NCBI GenBank assembly: GCA_021845725.1
Contig: JAJZVL010000001.1
Location: 1 to 64,000, forward strand
DNA: 64,000 nt
From: Actinomycetes bacterium
GTDB taxonomy: Bacteria; Actinomycetota; Acidimicrobiia; Acidimicrobiales; RAAP-2
Reading direction: 5' to 3'
Shown here: one piece after another, positions 12,201 to 27,200 of the stretch
Position numbering within the stretch: position 1 is the first letter of the stretch
Layout: the number at the start of each line of letters is the position of its first letter
Program-made: the position numbers and the translations under genes
Notes under the pieces: model-generated
Databases searched by the model: none
What the model was told of the DNA's origin: nothing
What the model saw: the letters and a program-made list of their open reading frames with translations, nothing else

Positions 12201-15200
12201 CGGCAGCCACCGTGTCCGCACAGACGACGATCACGGTGTCGGCAGCGACCCGCACAACAGGCGACAAGGCGACAGCCGATGCCAAGGGGGGTTCCGGGGG
12301 TCTCGTGCTCTCGGGCTCGGTGATGGTCGCCACAGCCACGATCGGTGGTGCCGTGCGCGCCCAGATGGACGGGCACATCACCAGCGGGACGGCGCTCACC
12401 CTCAGCGCCACCGGCGTGCACGCAGCAAGGGCGACAACCCTCGTCATCTCGGGGAGCTTCGGGTTCTCCGGGGCAGGGGCGCGCGCCGGTGCGGTGATCA
12501 CGAGCGACGCTGTCGTCGAAGCCGGTGGGACAGGCGGATCCATCCACGTGAGCGGCACGGTGACGGACACCGCCACAGGCACGAGCACCGCGACTGCGGT
12601 CTCCGACGTCGGTTCGGCAGGGCTTCTCTCGATCGGCGTGGCGGAGCCGATCGCCACGATCAGCGGCGCGGTCGAGGCCCAGCTCGCGAGCACGATCAAA
12701 GAGGCGGCGCAGGTCACGGTGACGGCCACGGAGCGCAACACAGCCACCGCGACAGCGGTCCCCGTCTCCGTCGGCCTCTTCAGCGGGTCGGGCGCGAAGG
12801 CCACAGCGACCATCTCGGCGACAGCGACCTCGTACGCCTCGGTGTCGGGACGAGTGACGGTCACCGGTACTGGTGCCGTCGACGTGACCGCGCACGACCA
12901 CAACCTTGCGAAGGCGCACACCGACACCGTCAGCGCCGGCGGCATCTCGGTGAGCGCCGTCGATGCGACAGCGACGGATGACGGCGGCGCCTCTGCGTCG
13001 TTCGGCGGGACGCTGGTCAGCGCCGGCCAGCTGAGCCTCGTCGCCGGCGGGAGGGCGACAGCGGGCACAACAAACGTCGCCACAGCGACGATCACACTGC
13101 TGAGCATCGGTCTCGGCGCAGGCGGGGGCACGCACTCGAAGGCCACGGTGGGCGGGACGACCGAAGCCTTCATCGCGTCGAACACCACCATCGATGGCTC
13201 GAACAGCACGGCCGGCACCGCGGTGAGCCTCACAGCCAACGAGAAGGCCACAGCCCGGTCGCACTCGACCGGCGGGGCCGGGGGTGCGGTCGGCGTCGCC
13301 GTCATCGAGTCCAGCGGGACCGCCAGCCCCACCGTCGAGGCCTACCTCGGCAGCACAGTCACGTTCGGCACAGCGACCGCGCGAGCCGGCTCGCTCAGCC
13401 TGTCGGCGACCGGGGCGGTCGGGACCAACGTCGTCGCGTCGAGCGGCACCGGGGGCATCGTGAGCGCCGGCGGCACCACAGCCACATCGACGGTCGCGCC
13501 TCACCTCGATGCGTACCTCGGGACGACAGACCACCTGCTCCTGGACGGCACACTGACGGTGACAGCCCGGCTCACATACGCCGAGGGGCACTCGAAGGCC
13601 ACATCGTACGGCGGGGGCGTGGTGCAGGTGGGCGCCGCCAACGCGCACGCGACATCCAGCCCGACGGTGCACGCCTACGTGACAAGCGGGACCACCGTGG
13701 TGGCCGGCGGGAACGTGATCGTCGACGCAGAGCTCCTGAGCCAGCCGACCACGAAGCTCGGCTGCACAAACCACGGCACGACCACAGTGAACTGCTTCTA
13801 CGCCGGCACACCGACAGTCGACCAGGCCAAAGGCACGATCACCTTCCGGGAGAGCGGGCTCATCACCGGCGACACGGTCGTCTACACGGCTCCAGCAGGT
13901 GGGGCGATCCCAGGGCTCACGAGCGGCGACACCTACACGGTGGTCGTCCTCACAGCCAACACCGTCCAGTTCGGCGACGTCTTCCCGGTCGCGACAGTGA
14001 CAGCCGGCGGCATCCCCAGCGGCAATCCCGGCGGCGCAGGCATCGACCCCTCCCGGGCGATGATCCGGTTCGCCACGCCCGACCACTTCGCGACGGGCGA
14101 CGTGGTGGAGCTGACCGGCACACACGTCGGCGGCCTCACGTTGACACAGCCGTACTACGTGCGGGTGATCGACCCCTACACGATCGAGGTCTACTCGACA
14201 TCCGCCCTCGCCGAGACATCCGGCGTCACCGTCGTCCCGTTCACGCCGTCGAGCACAACGACAAGCTGCACGAAGGTGACATCGTGCACCGGCACGCTTC
14301 GCATCACAGGGAACAAGATCGAAGCCTCGACAGTCCCGAGCTCGCTCGCGAACACAACGCGCGTCACCTACGAGGCCCCCCCACCGCTCACGTTCACCAG
14401 GACACTCGTGGACGTGAAGCCGAACCCCACAACACGCGTCACAGTCACAGTGACAGTGTCAGGGACGAAGGTGAAGAGGAAGGCTCCCGCGCCGACATCG
14501 ACAGCACACGACATCATCGTCGCACCCTTCACCCACGGGACGACACCGTCGACAGTGACCAAGCACCCCGACGGCGTCTTCCGCGGCGAGAAGGTGGTCT
14601 ACGAGACGACGAGCAGCTCTCCTGTCGGCGGCCTCACTCCCGGGGCGGCCTACTACGTCATCCCCGACGGCACATACGCAGTGCAGCTGGCCTCGAGCTA
14701 CACAGACGCCTTCACACACAACAAGCACAAGTGCGGCACGACAACAAAGGCAACATGCTGGACATCGCCGGTCGTGATCACGATCACCGCCCCGAGCGGC
14801 TACACAGGGGTCCAGGAGCTCGTGCCCGCCCCGATCGCAGGCCTCGAGAACGGGCTCACCTACACGATCGCCACACGGACAAAGACAGCGTTCGAGCTGA
14901 AGCTGGGGACGGCAGTCGTCACCCTTTGCAGCGGTGACCCGCACTGCCCGAAGGACGCGGGCGGCGACAATGCCGTGGAGACAAACGTCTACCACGCGGC
15001 AGCCGGTGACCGGTTCTTCGCCGCAGGGGTCGCCCTCACCGCGCCGAGCACGTCGTCGGGTGTGACGTTCACACCGCGCAGCGCGGTCGCAGGCAGCCAG
15101 ATCCACGCGGCCAACTCCTTCACCGCAGGGGAGAAGGTCACCTACAAGGCCCCGACACCGCTCGTCTTCACGAACTCGAGCGTCGACGCCACGACGAGAT

Positions 15201-18200
15201 CCATCGCCGTCCCGACCACAGGGCTCTTCACCGGCGAGAAGGTCGTCTACCAGAGCCTCCAACCGACAACGGCGACAAAGAAGAAGCTCGTGCTGACGAC
15301 GACACCGGGCACATCGCTCAAGGGTCTCACCAACGACGCCACGTACTACCTGATCGTGCAGACCGGGGCGGTCGCACTGTCGGCGAGCTACACAGGGGCC
15401 CTCACGTCTGCGGCGATCCCGATCTCTGCACCTGCCAACACGAACGCCACAGTGACCCAGCAGCTGCTCCCCTCGCCGTTGAGCGGCCTCTTCGCCGGCG
15501 CGACCTACGAGGTGGCGACGCCCACCCCCACAAGCTTCAGCCTCGAGACGACGACAGGCGCCGCCATCACGCCCTGCTCGGGCGACTCCCACTGCCCGGC
15601 CGACACGGGAGGTGACGTCCACGGCGGGGACCAGCTCGTCCCAGCGCAGAAGCCCGTCGACACGGTGCGGCTCGCCTTCTACAAGACAGCCACAGAGAAG
15701 AGCACGACAACCCTCCCGGACGTGCCGAACTTCCTCTACGCGTCCTGCTCGATCACCAGACCCAGCACATGCGTGTCGCTGCGCTCGGTGAACCCCCCAT
15801 CGGGGAACGGCGTGACCTCCGCGGTGGCCAACGGCGGCGGCGGCGGCTTCGTAGCCGTCACCGTGCCGTCCGCGAAGGTCACGAACACCCCGACAGTGCA
15901 GGCGTACGCCGCAGGCGCGAGCATCACGGCGACCGGGGACGTCACAGTCACGAGCACCTCGGACACGCACGACTCGGCGACGACCGACAACGGGTCCGGC
16001 GGGTTCATCTCCGTCGCCAAGGTGACATCGACGATCACAATCGGCCATAACGTCAGCTACGCCTACGTCGGGCACAGACTCACAAGCAGCCTCATCTCGG
16101 GCGACACAGGCACCACAAGCGCCACATACATCACAGGCGAAGGGTCGACCATCACAGCCGGCGGCGCGGTCACCATCCGCTCCAGCACCGCAGACGCCAC
16201 CACAATCAGCGCGACATCGACGAGCGGCGGCCTCGGCGGTGCCTCGATCGCCGACGCGCAGACGACCGTCAAGGACTACGCGGCGTCGGCGATCGGTGCG
16301 GAAGCCAGTGTGACCGGCCAGACCGTGGCGATCGACACGTCGTCGGGCGGCACGCACCACGGGAGCGCGACATCGACGTTCATCGCCTTCGCCGGCGGCG
16401 CGACAGCCTCCGAGCACAACGACGTCACCTCGTACGACAGCGCCTTCGTCGAGGGCAACACCACTACCACGAGTCCCACCCGGGTGACCGGGCACGACGG
16501 CGTCGACGTGCGCGCCTACCACGCGACACTGAGCTCCACAGACAGCTCGACAGGGACCTGCTACTGCCTCTTCGGCGGTGGCGGCTCGCCGCACGGCTCG
16601 ACACTCCAGGCGCACAACACCTCGTCGGGGCACAAGGGCGCAGTGGTGACGACCGCTCCGCGGTTCCTCCAGGGTGTCAACGAGAGCACAACAACACCGG
16701 AGACCCCCCTCTATCACACACTGAGCTCCACAAGGACACGGAAGGAGCAACTGGCGCTGTACGTGGAGGCGAACAGGGGGCCAGGGGTCACGAGCGGCGT
16801 CCATACAACGAACAAGATCTTCTGGTCCTCGGATGTCAACATCTACTCCGGGCCGAGTCCGTACCTGCTCATCAACAAGACAGGGAAGGTGACAAAGGCC
16901 GTCAACGTCACGATCAACTGCACGACGCCCACAACGTCGACGACATGCGCGAAGTACCCGAAGCACGGGACGTCGTTCAACGGCACGGTCGCGGACATCG
17001 TCAACAACGACGTCGGCGACGTCTACATGACAGCCGGAGGCGGGACGATCAAGGGGGGGAAGACAGTCGATACACACCACTGGGGCACGTTCACCATGCG
17101 GCAGAACTTCACATCGGTGACGCTGATCAACACATCGACGACCCCCATGACGGTCGACAACATCTTCGTCTTCACACCGACATCGCAGCCGAAGGTGACC
17201 CTCGACGCAGGAACGGTCACATTCGCCAAGTCCGCGACATCACACGGTTTCACCATCGACCAGACGATCACGCCGACGCTGGTGACGATCCAGGGCAACA
17301 GCGCGGCCGACATCACACTCAATGGCACGATCAACAACCCGGTCGGACAGACCGAGATCGTCGACACCGGCGGGAGCATCCTGGCGACGACCGTCCGCGG
17401 GGAGACCTCGACACACACACACACCTCCTTGATCATCACGAGCCGGCTGACGATCACCGCGGAGACCGGGAGCATCGGCTCGGCGAGCCAAACGCTCGTC
17501 GGCAGCGTGACGAGTGGCTCGGCGAGCCTGACGGCCACGGGCAGTGACTTCACGCCACAGGACGTCGGGCTGCCGATCTCGGGGACAGGGGTCCCCGCCG
17601 GCGCGGTGATCCTGAAGGTCACAAGTACAACCGAGGTCACGATGTCGATGAAGGCCACGGGGACCTACCCGAGCGCGTCGATCGTCATCTCGGGCGACGG
17701 GAATTACGTGAACGTCGACATGGTCCAGTACTCGACAACACCTGCGCTGAAGCTGACACTCACGCCGTCTGCTGGCACAAGCATCAACCTCGACCTGCTC
17801 ACCTGGATCCGCGAGGCGATCATCCCGTCCCCGACGAAGACCGCGCCCTACGTCGTCGAGATGAGCCCGTTCACTGCCGGCAATAGCATCAACGTCCGGC
17901 TCCGGCCGACCGAGAAAGGGACAGGCACGAGGAAGCTCCCGGGGGTGACAGTCCGGAACTCGACCTCCTCGACACTGAACGGTCACAACCCGTACTACGA
18001 CTACTACGAGCCGAATTCAGGCACACGAGGGACATTCCCCATCGGGGTCTTCGGCTCTACACCGAAGAAAGTCCCGAGCACCTACACATTCAGCCTGCTC
18101 GACGCCGGGAAGGCGGTCACTCCGGCCGGCAGAGCCGTGACGCCGGGCAGCATCGACGTGTTCGCCGCCACACCACAGCCCACACCGACACCGACGCCCA

Positions 18201-21200
18201 CGGGCACACCGGCGCCCAACGGGAACCGGATCGACATCGCCGGCACGGTGGAGGTCTGGCACGGGGGCAACGTCAACACCGACACCAACGGCTTCGTCAC
18301 GCTCACCGAGGCGGCAGGCGTCAACGCAGGCGACCTCCGTGCCGGGAGGATCGAGTCCACGGACACAACCGTCACCCTGACGGCGCCGGGGTCGATCTTC
18401 GACGCGCCGCCGACGGCCTCTTCGACCTCGTACCCCGCACCGACACCGGGGGACTCGACACCGGCGACCAACCCCGACGTGATCGGCGTGAAGGTCACAC
18501 TCATCGCCGAGCACGGTTCCATCGGCCAGAACTCGAACTTCTTGGAGATCGACACCTCCGTCGACCGCTTCGGCACCCTGACAGCGCGCGCCCCCGGGGT
18601 GATCCGGATCACCCAGACCGACCCGATCACCCAGACCTTCCCGCTGAGCCTCGTCACCGCGACGCAGAGGACAAGCAACCTCCACGTCGGCCTGGTGACC
18701 ACCTGCTACGGCTCCAGTGAGAGGACCTGCAGCACAATCAGCCTGGCGACCGACCAGGGGTCGATCACCGACGGGCACGACACAGGCAACGGCGGCACCA
18801 CCCCCAACGTGCAGGGCGACACGATCGACCTGCAGGCCCTCGGCGGGAGCATCGGCGGGAAGGTCCGCACAGCCACAACCACGAAGGCGGCGGCCACACG
18901 GACGACAGTCACAGGGACGAACGACCTCAAGGTCTGGTCGGCTGCCGGGTCGGCTTGCCACACGACAGCGACGCTCCTGTACCAGGGCGCCCACTACCAG
19001 AACATCACAACAACAGCGCGAGCGGTGACCGCCAACTGCGACCTCGCCGCCCAGGCGGACACAAGCGTCTACGTCACCCAGACCCAGGGCCCGATGAACG
19101 TGCTCCAGGCCCTTGCCCGCCACGGGAACGTCCGGCTGACCACGACCGCTACGGGGACACTGACCAATCGCATCGGGTCGACACGGATCCTGTGGAACAG
19201 CATCTTCCTCCTCCACTCGGGGAGCACGCTGGTCGTGGAGAACAGCCCTGAGACGGTCCCGCAGGGGATCGTCCGGGCCATCAGCGGAAACGCGACGCTC
19301 CGGTCGGCCAACGACATCGTCACCGACCCGAGCAGCCTGATCCTCGCGACAACCGCGGGGGGGACACCGGGGACCGGGTCGACACCTACAAAGGACCCGA
19401 GCACACCGACCGACAAGACCGGCAACATCACAATCTACGGCGACGTGCACCCGTCGGGCGTCGAGACGACACCGAACCCGACGCCGGGCTACGGCACCGT
19501 GATCGTGCTCCGGGGGACAATCACGCCCGGCAAGGGCAGCGCCGGCACCTTCGGCCTCACCAGGGTCTTCGGCAACACAGAGGCCGACACGATCATCTTC
19601 GACCGGACGCATCTCGGAGGAGAGACTCGCGCCTACGGGAGCGCCACGCCCACCCCCGCCGGCCAATATGCCCCGGCCGGCGACGGCTCCCCGGCAGGCA
19701 AGTGCCCGACGACAGGGCAGAGCAGCTGCAACGACACGTTCATCGTGAACCGGCTCCAGTCCATGGTGGCACAGGAGGCGAGCGGGCTCCACGACACGCT
19801 CACGCTCGACGGCCAGGCAGGCTCGAACACCTACGACATCTTCACCAGCGGCAGCCGGTTCACAACACGTAACTACGTGATCGACGTCCTCGGCACCCAC
19901 GCCCCGACAACAGGGACCGACACCCTGAACGTCTACGGCTACGACTCCTACACAACAACTAGCCAGCGGTTCAACGACACAGGCGTCGAGTCGGGCAGCG
20001 GGACAAGCGCGGTCCAGTACCCGACCAACGACATCTTCCTCCTCCGCGGCATCACAACGATCCCCGGCGAGTCCACAGCCCGCCCGGGCCTCTACACCGA
20101 GACCAACACCCACGCTCCCCAGCCCGCCGGCTTCGTGGCACTCCTGCACGCCACACTCACAAAGGCCGAAGGGATCACACCGGGGACCGGGCAGCCGGGG
20201 ATCGCGGCGAGCTTCGGGGTGGAGCGCATCAACTACGACTCCGCGATGACCGGCGGCCTCCACGTCTACGGCATCGGGGGCAACGACTACTTCGCCGTGG
20301 ACAACAACGCGGCCAACACCTACATCGACGGCGGCCCGGGCAACGACAGGTTCCAGGTGGGCCAGCTCTACGGACTTCGGCGCAACACCGCGGCCACACC
20401 GACTGTGACGGGCTCCACACCGACACATCCGACCTTCAACGGATCGGGCACTCTCGCCGCGGAGAACGTCTTCGACGTGGCCACGGTGGCGACGACGAGA
20501 GGCTGGCTCAGCCGGGGGAACAGCTACCCGCTCGTGATCCAGGGCGGCACCGGGAACGACACGTTCACCGTCTACTCGAACCAGGCGCCTGTCCACCTCG
20601 AGGGGGACACAGGCAACAACCTCTTCATCGTCCGTGGCTTCGCCCTCGCGGAGACGACAAAGACGTACGGCAACATCATTCTTCCCACCGGATGCAGCAC
20701 GATCTCAGCGCCCTACTGCCTCCCGATCCCGCTCACCACCAACGGCTACTCGACCGCGGCGTCGACCGACATCAAGACCGGCGCCGGAAACAACCAGGTC
20801 GAGTACAACATGAACGCGCCGCTGTCGGTCGACGGCGGGACCGGCTTCAACAAGCTCGTGATCCTCGGGACCGAGTTCGCCGACCACATCGTCGTCACCG
20901 CCACCGGTGTCTTCGGCGCCGGCATGTCGGTCTCCTACACGAACATCCAGGTCCTCGAGATCGACGCGCTCCAGGGCAACGACACGATCGACGTGCTGTC
21001 GACGCCGCCGGGTGTGGCGGTCCGGGTGATCGGCACAACGGGGAGCAACCAGATCAACGTTGCAAGCGACGTGATCGGCAACGTCTACTCCCAGGACATC
21101 AACGGCACCAGCTCGACGATCGACAACCAGTTGCTCACGACAAACGAGCTCTACAAGGACCTCACGATTCCCGGCGTCAGCGTGAACGTCGCCCAGGCCA

Positions 21201-24200
21201 CACAGGGCCAGGTCATCGTCACCCAGCATCCGGGCGGCACCGTGGTCCAGGAGACGACAACCACAAAGCCGCAGGCGGCAAGGGTGCCGATCGGCACCAT
21301 CGACACATACACCGTGCGACTGGCGAGCCAGCCCACCTCCGACGTCTACGTCGACGTCACCGCGGAGCCCGGGCTCCTCCAGAACCGCACCGCGACACCC
21401 TCAGGGGACTCGATCCTCGTCGCCACGGGCACGACACCGCCGGCACGCGGCAGCACCGAGACAAGCTCTGGATTCTACATCCACACGATCACAGACGGTG
21501 CGGCAGCCAACCTCCCGCAGCGCTCGCTAGTGCTCATCTTCACCCCGGCGAACTGGGAGATCCCCCAGAAGGTGTGGGTGGGCGCGATCAACAGCGCCAA
21601 GGTCACAGTGACGCGCGTCTACGAGGTGAGCAACTCGGTCCTGAGCACAGATCCGACGTACGCTCACGCTGAGGTCACCATGGTGGCGGTCACCAAGCTC
21701 GGCATCGCGCCCGCGATCGACGTCACGAACCTCGGGAACTCCAACACGCCGAGGACATTCACGACACCGGCCAACTTCACCGACGGGGTGGCCAACGGCA
21801 CGACGGTGTTCACCTCGGCGCGCGCCCACTTCACCCTGAGCGATCTCGGCCAGCCCATCGTCGAGACTGACGGCACCGGCCACATCCCTGCGGGCACCGT
21901 CATCGTCAAGGTCACAAGCGCCACGACCGTCACGCTGTCGGCGGCTGCGACCGCTGCGACAGCCGGCGCCACGATCCACTTCGAGCTCCCGAGCCGGCTC
22001 GACGGCTACGCCTCCTACCGAGACGGCAGCGCGACGTCAGGTTCCACCACGTTCACCTCGAAGACCGCCGGATTCAACGCCACAGACCTCGGCCGACCGA
22101 TCGTGGAGACCGACGGCAAGGGCGCGATCCCGGCCGGGACCACGATCAGCGCGGTCACAGGCCCGGCGACGGTCACGCTCTCGACGGCTGCGGCCGCGAC
22201 GGCGACAACAGTCGCCTTCGCCCTTCCCGCGCGCAACACGAGCAACGTGGTCCTCGAGGGGTCGACGACCACCCAGATCGTGAGCCACTTCGGCGTGACG
22301 CTTGCGAGCAAGCCCACTTCTGACGTGACGGTCGCGCTCACCCCGGGCGACGCCAGGGTGACACTGACGAGCACCGACAGCCGCTTCAGCGTGAAGACGG
22401 TGCCGTACCGGACAGGACCGACAGGCGTAACAGGGCCGACAGGCGGGGTCTACGACGTCACGTTCACCCCGACAGACTGGAACATGCCCGTCGTGGTCGA
22501 GGTGACCGCCTTCCCCCAGTCCGCACCGCTCGACCCGCACGACACCTTCATCACCGCCGCCGTCGTGACAGCAGCGACAACAGGCTACGGGGCGACCACG
22601 ACGCACCCGGCGGTCAACACGACAGCCCACCCGTTCGTCGTCCGGGTGCTCGACGACAACGAGGCAGGCGGCGTCGTCCAGTCGCCCACAACAATGACGG
22701 TCATCAAGTGCGGGACAACCACATGTCTGAGCCCAGGTCCAGGGTCCAGCTACTCGATGCGGCTGACCGAGGCGCCGACACGGACAACCACACCGACATC
22801 CGCGCACAAGACCACAGTCACCGTCGCCCTCGTCACCGACGGCCAGACCGTCGTGACCCCCGAGGCGACACCGACAAAGCGCGTCGCCTACCGGTCGGTC
22901 GGCGGCCCTTCGCTGAAGCGCCTGTTCCAGGGTGATATCGCGATCACAGGTCCGGCGGTCTCCCTCGCGACGGGTTCGCTGCTCGCGAACTTCGAGACCT
23001 CAGGGTTCGCCGCGGGCCAGCTGATCCAGATCACAACGGTGGAGCACACGACCGCGACGTCCCTCGGCCAGTTCACGATCACGGCGGTCACGCCCTCGAC
23101 GATCACCCTCACAAGCTCGGCGGCGGCGACGGCGACGACGTTCACAGGGGTGTCGATCAGCCGGGTCGTGAACGACGGCGTCTTCACCGGCACCGTGGCC
23201 TTCGATGTCGCCAAGGGCACGCTCACTACCGCTGACGGCTCGAGCTGGCTCACAGACGGCTTCGTCGTGGGGACCCTGTTCGAGCTCACAGGGAAGAGCC
23301 CGCTGTACAAGGTCGAGTCGGTCACCTCGACGACAGCGTCACGCCCCACAGACGTCCTCGTGGTGACCCCCGCCACGATCGACCCGACAACGGGCGCAGA
23401 GATGGCAGGGACGCTGCCGTTCACCGGGTCGGGCACGGCCACGGTGTCGCTGCAGTCGTGGGCCGCCTCGATCTCCTTCACGAGCACGAACTGGTACACG
23501 CCGGTCACAATTCCCGTCGTCGCGGACCCGTTCTTCACAGTCCCGGTCACACAGCGCGATCTCCTCCAGTTCCCGAAGGCCCCGCACCTGCTCTCCAACA
23601 TCCAGGGCCCCTTGTCCGTCCAGGGCGGCCCGACCAATGACGTCTACGGCGCGCTCACCGACGCGGTCATGCTCCCGGGCGAGACGAACGCCGCACCCTT
23701 CGGGATCGGCACCCAGCCCACAGAGTCCCAGCAGGTGAACGTCCTCAACATCTTCGACGACGGGTCGGAGCAGGATTCGAGCGGGACGCTTAGCTCGACG
23801 AGCCTGACCGGGTTCGGCATGGGGAAGGGCCTCACATTCGAGAAGGACCCGGCCTACACGAGTGGCGGGCCCACCTTCGGCGAGCCGCCGGTGTTCCCGA
23901 GCGGCATCAGCTTCGGCTCGATCGCCGTCGCCCCGACAGGCCGCGTCTCGACCAACGCGAGCCTCTCGACGGTCCAGGTCGTGAACCTCATGCTCGGCTC
24001 GGGCAACACACACCTCACCGTGACCGGCAGCGTGGTCGACGGTCCCTACTCGCAGACAACAGGGAAGGCCTGCACGAAGGCGAACGGTGAGCCCTGCACG
24101 TTCGTCCAGGGTGGGCTCACGGTGGTCCAGGGCGGCGGCGCCCGCCAGATCGTCGCCAGCTCGACAACACCCACCTTCCTCATCACCACATCGCTCGAGA

Positions 24201-27200
24201 ACGCGTCGACAGTCGTGACAAGGACGATCAGCGAGACCGGCTACGTCTGGGCGACCCACGAGTTCACGAAGGGCCAGGAGCTCCTCTTGACAGGGGTCCC
24301 GGTCGGGACCGTGACCACAGTGAGCGGGACCACGCTGACGTATCGCGGCGTGGTGACCGCGGGGATGACCGGACACGACGTCGCGGCGACCGTCGCGGTG
24401 TTCGCCCCGTCGATCAGCTCGACCGCCGCGGCGTCCGCCCCCTTCACATACACCACAGCGGACTCGATCCGGCGGACCGACCTGCGCTCGTGGACGTCGC
24501 TCGGCTTCGCGGTCGGCCAGGAGATCACGGTCGACGGCGTGCTCGCCGGGACCATCACCGGGTTCGGCGGGATCACCGGGAACGTCCTCGTCTACGCGCC
24601 GTGCGCCACCGCGCTCTGCTCCGTCCCCACCACCGGCACAACGGTCGACGTCTTCGACCCGACCGCCACACAGGTCGCCTACGGCGGCAACCGCATCACA
24701 GTGGTCGGCGGCGGCGGCCCTGGTCCGGGGCTCACACCGCCGATGGCGACGCTGACAGTGATCGAGGCGCTGAAGGCGCCGGCGACATCCACGAACGGCA
24801 CGTCCGCGGTGAGCACGCTCACCCGCAGCACGGGCTCGTGGATCACCACAGGCTTCCTCTACTCCATGGTGCTCACAATCACAGGCACCGCGGGCTGGAG
24901 GGTGACCGCCGTCTCGGCGACCACGCTCACCGTGAGCGGCGCCGCGCTCACATCGAAGACACAACCGGTCGAGATCAGCGCGACCGGCTTCGCCCCCTCG
25001 CCCCTCGTCGTCTACGGGAGCACCACACAGAGCGGCATCTGGTACAGCGGCAACCCGTACACGATGTCCGGGCAGGTCTTCGGGTCGACCCCCTTCCCGA
25101 ACCAGGTGGGCGGCGGATCGACCACATTCATCTTCCCGGTCGCCGACCAGTTCGCCCACGCCGGCAACAACGTGATCAACGCGAGCAAGGACTTCGCGAC
25201 AGTCCCCGAGACACAGGTGCCGAGCGTCGGCCTCGTCCTCTACGGCGGCCCGGGCAACGACACGATCCTCGGCAGCCAGGCCCCAGACTTCATTGCCGGC
25301 GGCTCGGGCAACAACACCATCTACGGCGAGCGGGGCGACAACATCCTCCTCGGGAGCGACGGCGTCAACGTCACAGTCATCACCAGGACCGTCAGCTTCC
25401 CGACGGCCAACCGCAGCGTCTACCCGAACGCCGACCCGCTCATCGCCGGCAGGAACCTCATCTACGGCAACACCCCGACAGGGGAGACCACCACCGACGC
25501 CTACGGCAACTACAACGACATCATCTTCGGAGCCATGGGCGTGGTCACCCAGACAACGCTGACGGCGACGATCGGCAAGCTCCGCACAGCGGAGAAGGTC
25601 AGCGCGACGCTCAGCGCGACAGCCGCGACAGTGAACGGCATCCGGGTCGCGACGCTCACCTGCTTGACGTCGTGCTTCACCCCGACAGAGGTCGGCCTCA
25701 CAGTCGCGACAGCCGCCACAGTCGCCACGGCCGCGAGACACCTCTCGTCGGGGACCGTCATCGTGAAGCTCGCCACAACAGGGAAGGTCGCCATCCTCTC
25801 GCGCAACGCGGCGACCAAGGGGATCACCGTCCCGACGCTTCCGGCCACAGTCGGCCCCGCCTACGGCTACTGCAGGCCGAGCGGGACCAGCTCGAACAGC
25901 GCGTACTGCGCGCCGAGCGGGACGACCGCCTGGGGCACGCCGCGGCTCGAGACGCTCCAGACGACCGGCGACGTCTACGGCATCGCCTCGACCGAGCCGT
26001 ACAACCATGGCAACGACACGATCTACGGCAGCGGCGGCGACAGCGTCATCATCGGCGGCGACGGCACAGACAACATCCAGGGCGGACCTGGGAACAACCT
26101 CATCATCGGCGGGAGCGTCGCCCTCACACGCAAGAACGACACACGCCTCTTCACATACAAGACCCTTCGCTTCCAGACCCTGTCGGGGACACTTCTCTAC
26201 ACAGTCACGAAGACGACAGGCACAGGCAAAGCCCTGACCGACGGCGTGCCGCAGACAGACCCGACCCAGACGGGGACCTGCTTCGGCGCGACAACCCACG
26301 TGAACTGCCACGACTGGTGGGGCGACTTCCTCTCCGCCGGGAAGAGACCGACACCGACAGCGAAGCCGGGGATCGAGCTCTCGGTCCCGCTCGGCGCGGC
26401 GGGCCTCCCCGCCACATACCCGATGACACTGCGGGACTCCACAGTGAAGGGGGCCGACTACATCGCGGGTGGCCCGGGCAGCTCGATGATCTTCGGCGAG
26501 TCCAATACAAACATCATCCAGGCACACGGCTCGATCGACATCACCGACGAGGGCGCGGGCAGCGCCGGCAACGGCTCGGTCACCACAGGGACGGTCTTCG
26601 GCGGCGCTGCGACCTGTACATTCCGGCGCGCTCCCCTGGGGAACCGGGTGGGGGCGTGCCGGAGCTCGACGAACGCGCTCCTCCTCAACCAGTCGGTCGA
26701 CAACTACACAGCCCTGGAGTACACCTCGACCGGCACGTTCACGGTCGCCGTGGCCGGCTCCTTCTGCACGGCGACGACACCCAAGGTGTGTACGGCCGAG
26801 CTCGCCATCACCCGGACCGACACGCAGTCGTGGCGGGACTTCGGCTTCGCAAAGGGCGACACCATCGACGTGAACGGTCTCCCGGTCGGCGTGGTCGTCT
26901 CGCTGAGCGGGACACACACACAGACCATGACGGTCACCGCCGAGGCGGCACCGAGGGGCTGCGCCCCCACAGGGTCGGCCGCGCTGCCCTGCAAGCTCAC
27001 GACGGCGACGGTCGTGGCGACCGACGGCACCGCGTATGTCGAGGGTGGCCGGGGCAACAACACGATCTTCGCCGACGAGGGCCAGAACACGATCATCGGC
27101 GGGAGCTCGGACCTCTTCGGCCTGACGCTGCCGAGCGAGCGGGCGAGCGGCTCCAACCTGATCTTCGGCGGCTCGGGCGCCAACGCCGGGCGGAGCACAC

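Larger units (their letters stand above)
840..13700 (+). repeat. Protein-level beta-strand repeat region of the giant gene
   Basis: Dozens of degenerate units of roughly 70-110 residues share a core of Gly/Val/Ala (GVGVGVAVNV, VGAGAAVRV, GVGASVGVV), followed by TxAxIGxGAxV and a Ser/Thr/Val strand such as SVTVTATD. The pattern is typical of filamentous-haemagglutinin-like or beta-helical giant proteins. The DNA is not identical between units, so this is old divergence and not recent amplification. Boundaries are approximate. Confidence 0.75.

Noticed and set aside
22405-22450. Collagen-like TGPTGVTGPTGG stretch in the giant gene
   Set aside because: Only about four Gly-x-y triplets, too few for a collagen helix; probably a loop.
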